Shown here in pieces: positions 1 to 4,497 of a stretch of 5,130 nucleotides of DNA; positions within the stretch are counted from its first letter, which is position 1; each line of letters opens with the position of its first letter. The notes beneath the pieces were generated by a model that was given only the letters and a program-made list of their open reading frames with translations, searched no databases and was not told the origin of the DNA. The DNA lies in contig DAOVUC010000155.1 in NCBI GenBank assembly GCA_030632765.1, positions 1-5,130 on the forward strand, in the 5' to 3' direction. The DNA comes from Candidatus Dadabacteria bacterium. GTDB lineage: Bacteria; Desulfobacterota_D; UBA1144; Nemesobacterales; UBA2774. The translations under genes were made by a program, and so were the position numbers.

Positions 1-179
1 AGGTGCCATTTGGTCGGGCTTACATCTGGCATCGACTGAACGACATAATCTTCTATCTCAAGAGGCTCTGCAAGAGTTTGTGAGAATTCTCTTACTGTTT
101 TGTAGAATTGGGTTAGTGACTCTTGAGAAAGGGCATTGTCGGTATTGTTGTTTTCTGAAGTTTTTGTATTAGTTGCCAT
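1..179 (-). CDS. egtB: Ergothioneine biosynthesis protein EgtB-like, N-terminal fragment (runs off the left edge)
   Basis: Fifty-nine codons are visible from ATG at 179-177. EgtB is an iron-dependent sulfoxide synthase that joins a sulfur donor (gamma-glutamylcysteine or cysteine) to hercynine in ergothioneine synthesis. What I see is a polar N/T/S/E-rich stretch (about residues 1-22), then a segment with the family's N-terminal DinB-like pattern: YKTVREFSQTLAEPL (26-40), ED (43-44) and VVQSMPDVSPTKWH (46-59). From family knowledge, QSMPDxSPTKWHLAH leads into an iron-ligand histidine, which would fall just outside the window. The start is supported by GGAGG five bases upstream. The gene is separated from hisG by a terminator-like hairpin and its own promoters, so it is probably a separate unit. 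The FGE-like catalytic domain cannot be seen, so a related DinB/FGE sulfoxide synthase such as an OvoA-type enzyme is not excluded. Confidence 0.78.
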   Translation of the reverse strand, partial: MATNTKTSENNNTDNALSQESLTQFYKTVREFSQTLAEPLEIEDYVVQSMPDVSPTKWH

Positions 180-184
180 CTTAA

Positions 185-189
185 CCTCC
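185..189 (-). promoter_or_regulatory. Ribosome binding site of egtB
   Basis: The minus strand reads GGAGG, then TTAAG, then ATG, giving a five-base spacer. It is one of the strongest Shine-Dalgarno matches in the window and fixes the egtB start at 179. Confidence 0.75.
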
Positions 190-204
190 GGTAGCTTTAG
201 TTTA

Positions 205-219
205 TATACGATCGGTATA
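205..219. promoter_or_regulatory. Imperfect palindrome near the egtB ribosome site (possible operator)
   Basis: The plus strand reads TATACGATCGGTATA. The outer arms TATAC and GTATA are perfect complements, and the centre contains CGATCG set one base off axis. It lies 26-40 bases upstream of the egtB ATG and inside the leader of both predicted promoters. It could be a binding site for a dimeric repressor, but a 15-bp match of this kind also arises by chance in AT-rich intergenic DNA. No regulator can be named. Confidence 0.2.
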
Positions 220-240
220 AGAGTTTAGATTTGAAAGAAC

Positions 241-264
241 CTAATAAAGAAGCTTATTTATTAG
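241..264. repeat. Near-perfect 24-bp palindrome in the egtB leader (operator or 5' mRNA hairpin)
   Basis: The eight-base arms CTAATAAA (241-248) and TTTATTAG (257-264) are exact reverse complements. The core GAAGCTTA contains the palindrome AAGCTT, so 11 of 12 base pairs match about the axis; only the 249/256 pair fails. The element begins five bases after the proximal -10 box (269-274) and covers the expected transcription start near 262. That is a classic place for a repressor site. In RNA it would instead form a weak AU-rich hairpin near the 5' end. It is not followed by a T-run on either strand, so I do not read it as a terminator. Confidence 0.45.
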
Positions 265-268
265 AACA

Positions 269-297
269 AGTGTAGCAAATACTTTTCTTTTTTTCAA
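269..297 (-). promoter_or_regulatory. Proximal sigma70-like promoter of egtB
   Basis: On the minus strand a -35 TTGAAA (297-292; 5 of 6 to consensus) is followed by exactly 17 bases and a -10 TACACT (274-269; 4 of 6). The spacer ends in TGC, giving the extended -10 TG dinucleotide. The predicted start is near 262, about 80 bases before the egtB ATG. A run of A residues fills the first part of the spacer on the minus strand. This was assigned from sequence only. Confidence 0.5.
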
Positions 298-342
298 AGA
301 ATACGTGGTTTTTTATTGGGAATTCCTTAGTTAATTGGACTG

Positions 343-371
343 ATTATATTTAGATGCTCAAAAGATGTAAA
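343..371 (-). promoter_or_regulatory. Distal sigma70-like promoter of egtB (perfect -10)
   Basis: On the minus strand a -35 TTTACA (371-366; 5 of 6) is followed by 17 bases and a perfect -10 TATAAT (348-343). The predicted start is near 336, giving a leader of about 155 bases that includes the second promoter and the 24-bp palindrome. The -35 box begins immediately after the hairpin that follows hisG, so termination and new initiation are packed together. It is the best match to a housekeeping promoter that I found in the window. Confidence 0.6.
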
Positions 372-400
372 CGATTGCCGGTTTTTGCTTTGCCGAATCG
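360..400 (-). terminator. Likely terminator of the prmC-murA-hisG unit
   Basis: Read on the minus strand, CGATT+CGG (400-393) pairs with CCG (381-379) and AATCG (376-372). This gives an eight-pair stem with a two-base bulge (378-377) and an 11-base A-rich loop. It is followed by the T-rich tract TTTACATCTTTT (371-360). It starts 31 bases after the hisG stop. The stem is imperfect and the T-tract is interrupted, so it is a weak intrinsic terminator at best. Its position between hisG and a new promoter supports the call. Confidence 0.4.
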
Positions 401-430
401 CGATAAAGTACGTAATTGCTGTATTTAAAG

Positions 431-1054
431 TTATTTTTGTCTAACTTTTCTTAGCCTTTCAATGAGCTTTTTAATTTCTTTAGATTTTACCTTCATGCTG
501 ACCCTGTTTACTACGAATCTGGCCGTAATATCAGCGATGGTTTCGAATTCAACAAGGTTATTCTTCTTTAAGGTTTTTCCCGAAGCTGATAAATCCACTA
601 TAACGTCTGAAAGTCCAACTAGGGGCGCAAGTTCCACTGATCCATAGAGTTTAATTATTTCAGCTCCTACACCCAGATTAGTAAAATGTTCATATGATGT
701 CTTAGGATATTTTGTTGCAACTCTGAGCGATCTGTTGGATGAGAAGTCAAAACCCTTTGGGGCAGCTACTACTAATTTGCATTTACCTATTCTCAGATCT
801 AAGGGTTCGTATAAATCATGCTTTTCTTCTATTAGTGTGTCTTTTCCCACAATACCACAGTCTGCAGCCCCGTATTCCACATAAGCAGGGATATCAGTGG
901 GACGTATGATAAGGAATTTCAGGTTTAGCTTGGGGTACTCAAAAATAAGTTTTCTTGAATCCTTTAAAATATCCTTCACAGTATATCCGGCCTTAATTAA
1001 AAGGGCCCCTGCTTCTTCTAATAATCTGCCTCGTGCAATAGCAATAGTAATCAT
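431..1054 (-). CDS. hisG: ATP phosphoribosyltransferase, short form (catalytic subunit HisG)
   Basis: HisG catalyses the first step of histidine synthesis, joining ATP and PRPP to give phosphoribosyl-ATP in the cytoplasm. The protein has 207 residues. Visible family segments are ITIAIARGRLLEEA (2-15), the IIRPTDIPAYVEYGAADCGIVG stretch (49-70), the LRVATKYP strand (110-117) and the PRPP-binding region IVDLSASGKTLKKNNL (152-167). The length and the lack of a C-terminal regulatory domain mark it as the short form, about 80-90 residues shorter than the long form. Short forms work with the HisZ regulatory subunit, whose gene is not in the window. I chose ATG at 1054 because its ATGA overlaps the murA stop and GGAGG lies eight bases upstream. 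An in-frame TTG at 1069 would add five residues but starts inside that GGAGG region, so it is unlikely. It is the last gene before a terminator-like hairpin, and no other his gene follows. Confidence 0.93.
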   Translation of the reverse strand: MITIAIARGRLLEEAGALLIKAGYTVKDILKDSRKLIFEYPKLNLKFLIIRPTDIPAYVEYGAADCGIVGKDTLIEEKHDLYEPLDLRIGKCKLVVAAPKGFDFSSNRSLRVATKYPKTSYEHFTNLGVGAEIIKLYGSVELAPLVGLSDVIVDLSASGKTLKKNNLVEFETIADITARFVVNRVSMKVKSKEIKKLIERLRKVRQK

Positions 1055-2307
1055 TCCTTCTCCCTCCAAATTCTTGCTCCTAGATTTTCCAGTTTCCTGT
1101 CCAGTCTTTCATATCCCCTGTCCAAGTGATATATGCGTGAGACCTCGGTCTTGCCGTTACCGGCGAGTCCCGCTAAAACCAGTGAAGCACTGGCTCTAAG
1201 GTCGCTTGCCATAGTCGGGGCTCCGCTTAGGCTGGGTACTCCCCTGACAACAGCGCTATTTCCAACAAGCTTAATATCAGCTCCCATTCTTCTAAGTTCC
1301 CCAGTGTGTAAAAATCTTTGGGGGAAGATAGTTTCTGTAATAATGCTGAGGCCGTCTGCTATACTCATCAGAGTCATCATTTGAGCCTGCATATCAGTCG
1401 GGAAACCGGGATACGGGAGGGTCGTAAAATCAATACTTTTTATCTCTCCATTTCCTTTAATCCTTATTCCCCCGTTTTCGCGGGTTACCTCAGCGCCAGC
1501 TTCGATTAACTTTCCGATTAGTGCTCCCATATTTTCAAAACGGCAATTTTTTACCAATATATTGCCCTTGGTTAATACCGAGGCAATCAAAAATGTGCCT
1601 GCCTCGATCCTATCGGGCATAACTTCATATTCTTTTATCGGGGTTAGCTTTTTGACTCCCTCAATGGTTATTATATCCGTTCCGGCGCCTTGTATATCGG
1701 CCCCCATTTCAATTAGAAAATTTGCCAGGTCCGTAACCTCGGGTTCACACGCGGCATTTAGTATTACCGTTTCTCCCTCAGCAAGTACAGATGATAGAAT
1801 TAAATTCTCGGTTCCGGTTACCGTTGAAACATCAAACGGAATCACTCCACCCCTTAACTCTTTAGCGATTGTATCTACATAGCCTTCTTCAATTTCGATT
1901 TTAGCACCCAGAATCGAAAGCCCCTTCAGATGCTGATCAATCGGTCTTTCACCTATTGCGCATCCTCCAGGCAATGAAACTCTGGATCTGCCGAATCTGG
2001 CAGTCAGCGGTCCTAGTACTAAAACTGATGCTCTCATCGTCTTTACAAGGTCGTAAGGTGCTTCCCATGTATCTAAGTTGGTTGAATCAATGCTCAGAAT
2101 GCTGTTTTCAAATTCTACTTCAGCTCCCAGAATCTCAAGCAATTTTACCATGGTCTTTACATCTGCCAGATCGGGGACATTGGTAATTGTGTTTTTACCC
2201 TCTGTTAATATACAGGCAGCCATAAGTGGTAAAACAGCGTTCTTGGCGCCGCTTACCGCAACTTCTCCTTCAAGCTTCCTGCCACCTTCTATGATTATTT
2301 TTTCCAC
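1051..2307 (-). CDS. murA: UDP-N-acetylglucosamine 1-carboxyvinyltransferase MurA
   Basis: MurA transfers enolpyruvate from PEP to UDP-GlcNAc, the first committed step of peptidoglycan synthesis in the cytoplasm. The 418 residues match the usual length of about 420. Key residues are in place: Lys22-Asn23 in SGAKNAVLPL, Arg92, the active-site loop SLPGGCAIGERP with Cys116 and Arg121, Asp305 in PGFPTDMQAQ, Asp369 in ASDLRA, and Arg397 in HLDRGYER. The loop carries Cys rather than Asp, which in this family normally means the enzyme can be alkylated by fosfomycin. The start is GTG at 2307, giving MEKIIIEGGRKL, a typical MurA N-terminus; the AAAGG upstream is a weak ribosome site. It overlaps the end of prmC by 13 bases and hisG by four, so it sits in the middle of a coupled unit. 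MurZ-type paralogues look alike, but the identity as an EPT-family MurA is firm. Confidence 0.96.
   Translation of the reverse strand: MEKIIIEGGRKLEGEVAVSGAKNAVLPLMAACILTEGKNTITNVPDLADVKTMVKLLEILGAEVEFENSILSIDSTNLDTWEAPYDLVKTMRASVLVLGPLTARFGRSRVSLPGGCAIGERPIDQHLKGLSILGAKIEIEEGYVDTIAKELRGGVIPFDVSTVTGTENLILSSVLAEGETVILNAACEPEVTDLANFLIEMGADIQGAGTDIITIEGVKKLTPIKEYEVMPDRIEAGTFLIASVLTKGNILVKNCRFENMGALIGKLIEAGAEVTRENGGIRIKGNGEIKSIDFTTLPYPGFPTDMQAQMMTLMSIADGLSIITETIFPQRFLHTGELRRMGADIKLVGNSAVVRGVPSLSGAPTMASDLRASASLVLAGLAGNGKTEVSRIYHLDRGYERLDRKLENLGARIWREKE
1063..1067 (-). promoter_or_regulatory. Ribosome binding site deciding the hisG start
   Basis: GGAGG on the minus strand lies inside the last codons of murA, eight bases before the hisG ATG. 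The alternative upstream TTG codon overlaps this motif, so the site selects the downstream ATG at 1054. Confidence 0.7.
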
Positions 2308-3149
2308 TTGGCCTTTATTACTCTCTCTACTCCATCTAGATCTTTTGTTGATGAAATCTCTGTAAATCCGTACTCTTCGAATAATGCCTTTACGCTTTGT
2401 CTCTGTCCTTGCCCTATTTCAAGCAAGCACCATCCACCGTCTTTTAAAATTCTTCTGGAATCAGAGATTATTTTTCTTATGAAATATAAGCCGTCTTCTC
2501 CCGCTACAAGAGAGGATATTGGTTCAAAGTCTTTTACATCGAGCTCTAAGTGAGCGAATTCCCCTTCTGATATATAAGGCGGATTAGACACTATTATATC
2601 AAACGTACCGTTTTGAAATGAGCTTAACAAGTCCGCTCTAATTAGGGAGATTCTTTTGCTCTGCTCATGCATATTGGTATTTTCTTTTGCTATTGAAAGC
2701 GCATCCAAAGAGATATCCGTTGCAAGTATCCTCAGCTTTTTATATTCACGCGCCAGTGTTATTGCTATACAGCCACTGCCGGTGCCGATTTCAAGAATTA
2801 AAGCGGAGGTAGTTGCAAGTTTTGCTATGCCCAATGTTTCCTCAACTAATATCTCAGTCTCAGGTCTTGGAATTAGCACGCTCGGGTTTACCTTAAAGGG
2901 CCTTGAGTAAAACTCTTTCTCACCTGAAATATATGCTATGGGCTCCCTTTTAATTCTTCTATTGATAAGTTCATGAAACTTGTCGACAGTATCTTTATCA
3001 ATATCTTTTTCTGGGTATGTATACATCTCTGCCATGCTACTTATAACATCCACCTCTGAAAGCAAAAGATACGCTTCCAACCCCGGGGTCTCTATTGAAT
3101 TGCGGTCGAGGCTTTCTTTTCCAAATTGATAAAGTTCTTTTAATTGCAT
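2295..3149 (-). CDS. prmC: Peptide chain release factor N5-glutamine methyltransferase PrmC (HemK)
   Basis: PrmC uses S-adenosylmethionine to methylate the glutamine of the GGQ motif in release factors RF1 and RF2, improving translation termination. From the preferred start it has 284 residues, close to the E. coli length of about 277. The N-terminal helical domain (about 1-75) contains ETPGLEAYLLL (20-30). The linker REPIAYISGEKEFYSRPF (68-85) and VLIPRPETE (91-99) follow. The SAM-binding motif is LEIGTGSGCIAI (119-130), and the catalytic NPPY is at 189-192. I chose ATG at 3149 because family members begin near this LKELYQFGKESL segment and GAG lies five bases upstream. An in-frame ATG at 3212 would add 21 residues of non-family sequence and has no well-placed ribosome site. 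prmC often follows prfA, but here the upstream gene is phoU. Its 3' end overlaps murA. Confidence 0.92.
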   Translation of the reverse strand: MQLKELYQFGKESLDRNSIETPGLEAYLLLSEVDVISSMAEMYTYPEKDIDKDTVDKFHELINRRIKREPIAYISGEKEFYSRPFKVNPSVLIPRPETEILVEETLGIAKLATTSALILEIGTGSGCIAITLAREYKKLRILATDISLDALSIAKENTNMHEQSKRISLIRADLLSSFQNGTFDIIVSNPPYISEGEFAHLELDVKDFEPISSLVAGEDGLYFIRKIISDSRRILKDGGWCLLEIGQGQRQSVKALFEEYGFTEISSTKDLDGVERVIKAKWKK

Positions 3150-3174
3150 ATTTTCTCTTATTCCCAAAGGCAAG

Positions 3175-3202
3175 AGTTTATCCGTCTGCACTACGTTTTC
3201 AA
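3175..3202 (-). promoter_or_regulatory. Candidate promoter of the prmC-murA-hisG unit
   Basis: On the minus strand TTGAAA (3202-3197; 5 of 6) is followed by 16 bases and TAAACT (3180-3175; 4 of 6). Transcription would begin near 3168, about 18 bases before the preferred prmC ATG at 3149. This fits the shorter prmC model, since the longer model would place the promoter inside the gene. The match is modest and similar scores occur by chance. Confidence 0.28.
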
Positions 3203-3213
3203 GCATATTCATA

Positions 3214-3305
3214 TAACAATTTTAGTTTCCGGTAACAAAGAGAGACCAGCTTGCAGCCAATCCGGTCTTATTTAGAATAACAAAGTGGCCGTTAGTTAAT
3301 AACAA
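3214..3305. repeat. Four copies of TAACAA upstream of prmC
   Basis: The plus strand carries TAACAA at 3214-3219, 3233-3238, 3278-3283 and 3300-3305, all in one orientation (TTGTTA on the coding strand). The outer pair share the longer form ATAACAATT and the inner pair share TAACAAAG. The start-to-start spacings are 19, 45 and 22 bases, roughly two, four and two helical turns. The two outer intervals could place repeats on one DNA face. AT-rich composition makes short repeats easy to obtain, so regulatory meaning is uncertain. Confidence 0.25.
3243..3268. repeat. Weak inverted repeat between phoU and prmC
   Basis: AGACC (3243-3247) and GGTCT (3264-3268) are exact reverse complements separated by 16 bases. 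A short inner AGC/GCT pairing is also possible. On the minus strand it is followed by CTCTTTG rather than a true T-run, so it is a poor terminator for phoU. It lies among the TAACAA copies and could be part of a control site or a chance structure. Confidence 0.18.
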
Positions 3306-3358
3306 TTGCTCTGAGAACGCCGGTTCATTTTTTTACGTGAAGATTGATGAAGCTTTAC

Positions 3359-4021
3359 CTATTCTTCATTTAAAGAGTGATGTTTTAATATTTTTCCACT
3401 AGCTATATAGTACGTATCTTCCGCTATATTTGTCGCCAGATCAGCGACTCTTTCAAGTGCCCTTGCGATAAAAATTAGTGTAAGTGCCCGGTCAATAGTC
3501 TTGGGGTCTGAAATCATATAAGTAATAAGTTCTCTTACTATCTGGGGCTCTAATGCATCAACTTCGTCATCCTTTTTGCAGACTTTAATAGCAAGGGCAG
3601 CATCCTTGTTAACAAAAGAGTCCAGGCTTTCCTGAAGCATCTCAATTGCCTTCTCCGCCATTTTTGGAATGTCTATTAGAGGTTTTACGGGCGGCTTATC
3701 CGCTAAGAATAGTGCCTTTTCCGCAATATTAACCGCATGATCTCCTATTCTTTCCAAATCGTTATTTATTTTCATTATCATAGTAACTGTTCTTAAATCC
3801 TCAGCCTCAGGATGAAATAGCGCTAGAATCCTTATACATTGGTTGTCAATTTCAATTTCCATTTCATTAACTTTATCGTCACTTTTTATTACTTCCTCAG
3901 CGAGAATCATATTGTTCTCTTGAAGTGCTTTGATACTCTTTGCAATCATTTCCTCTGCGGAAGCTGCCATTTCAAAAAGCATTTTTTTTAACTTGCTTAT
4001 TTCTTCTTCTAACCTAATCAC
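3359..4021 (-). CDS. phoU: Phosphate signalling/transport regulator PhoU
   Basis: PhoU is a cytoplasmic, peripherally membrane-associated protein that links the Pst transporter to the PhoR/PhoB-type sensor system and restrains phosphate uptake when phosphate is plentiful. The 220 residues form two similar three-helix halves, typical of the family. The metal-binding signature of each half is clear and symmetric: LERIGDHAVNIAE at 89-101 and LERVADLATNIAED at 189-202. Matching segments SDDKVNEMEIEID (47-59) and KDDEVDALEPQI (150-161) mark the preceding helices. The start is GTG at 4021, supported by GGGAG seven bases upstream. It follows arsC after 45 bases and is in the same direction as pstB, so it probably belongs to the Pst operon. 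No convincing terminator follows it before prmC. The PhoR/PhoB partners are not in the window. Confidence 0.94.
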   Translation of the reverse strand: MIRLEEEISKLKKMLFEMAASAEEMIAKSIKALQENNMILAEEVIKSDDKVNEMEIEIDNQCIRILALFHPEAEDLRTVTMIMKINNDLERIGDHAVNIAEKALFLADKPPVKPLIDIPKMAEKAIEMLQESLDSFVNKDAALAIKVCKKDDEVDALEPQIVRELITYMISDPKTIDRALTLIFIARALERVADLATNIAEDTYYIASGKILKHHSLNEE

Positions 4022-4028
4022 ACTATTT

Positions 4029-4033
4029 CTCCC
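4029..4033 (-). promoter_or_regulatory. Ribosome binding site deciding the phoU GTG start
   Basis: GGGAG lies seven bases before the GTG at 4021 on the minus strand. No in-frame ATG competes nearby, so the site supports the non-ATG start. Confidence 0.6.
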
Positions 4034-4046
4034 ATATGAAGGTCAT

Positions 4047-4062
4047 TTTTGACTTATCAAAA
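4047..4062. repeat. Short perfect hairpin in the arsC-phoU gap
   Basis: TTTTGA (4047-4052) and TCAAAA (4057-4062) are exact complements around a four-base loop. It sits five bases after the arsC stop. The stem is AT-rich and lacks a T-run after it on the minus strand, so full termination is unlikely. It could slow or trim the transcript between arsC and phoU, or be incidental. Confidence 0.25.
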
Positions 4063-4066
4063 GCGG

Positions 4067-4492
4067 TTATTTCCTCTCAAATTCTTTTTGTATCCAGCTT
4101 CTTATTTCCTCTCTGACTTGTTTAAATCCAAGGAGTATTTCCTCATCTTTGCCCCCGAATTTTGAAGGGTCGCTGAATCCTTTATGTATATTGTGCTTAG
4201 CTTCTGGAAAAGTAGGGCATGATTCCTTGGCATGATCGCATACGGTTACTATGTAATCTATTTTCATCCCTTCGAATTTATCTATGCTTTTTGAATTGTG
4301 AGCGGACATATCTATTCCGATTTCTTGCATTGCCTCGATCGCGTATAGGTTTACTCTTGAGGGTTCTGTACCCGCACTAAACACTTCAAATTTATCGCCA
4401 TAAAGATTTCTCAATATACCCTCTGCCATCTGTGACCTGGCGGAATTATGAGTGCAAAGAAACAGCACTTTTTTCTTTTCTTTATCAGACAT
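4067..4492 (-). CDS. arsC: Arsenate reductase, thioredoxin-coupled low-molecular-weight phosphatase type (ArsC)
   Basis: This cytoplasmic enzyme reduces arsenate to arsenite so that an exporter can remove it. The 141 residues fit the family (about 130-140). The phosphatase-like loop CTHNSARS is at 13-20 with nucleophile Cys13 and Arg19. Two further cysteines, Cys85 and Cys92 in VTVCDHAKESCP, have the seven-residue spacing of the redox relay in the Gram-positive-type ArsC (Cys82/Cys89 in S. aureus). Asp108 in FSDPS fits the general-acid aspartate. The three cysteines together favour arsenate reductase over a plain protein tyrosine phosphatase and favour thioredoxin as reductant. ATG at 4492 is five bases after the pstB stop, so translation is likely coupled. 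Its place between pstB and phoU suggests it handles arsenate that enters with phosphate. No arsenite efflux gene (acr3 or arsB) or ArsR is in the window. Confidence 0.9.
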   Translation of the reverse strand: MSDKEKKKVLFLCTHNSARSQMAEGILRNLYGDKFEVFSAGTEPSRVNLYAIEAMQEIGIDMSAHNSKSIDKFEGMKIDYIVTVCDHAKESCPTFPEAKHNIHKGFSDPSKFGGKDEEILLGFKQVREEIRSWIQKEFERK

Positions 4493-4497
4493 AACTT

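Noticed and set aside
268..295. Plus-strand hairpin plus T-run resembling an intrinsic terminator (AAGTGT/ATACTT, then a T-rich tract)
   Set aside because: No plus-strand gene leads into it, the stem is AT-rich with a wobble pair, and the T-run is better explained as the A-rich spacer of the minus-strand promoter.
1055..1069. TTG codon as an upstream hisG start
   Set aside because: It overlaps the GGAGG motif that serves the ATG at 1054, and adds a non-family MEGEG prefix.
1942..1977. Possible fosfomycin-resistant MurA (Cys to Asp in the active loop)
   Set aside because: The loop reads SLPGGCAIGERP with Cys116 present, the ordinary sensitive form.
462..2910. Several plus-strand open frames of 60-106 codons opposite hisG, murA and prmC (for example 1562-1882 and 2078-2365)
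   Set aside because: They lie antisense to strongly conserved genes, have no family motifs, and no well-placed ribosome sites were noticed; they read as shadows of the real genes.
4023..4046. Seven-codon minus-strand reading frame (MTFIWEK) just before phoU
   Set aside because: It has no ribosome site of its own and its last codons overlap the phoU GGGAG site; nothing suggests an attenuator or leader peptide.
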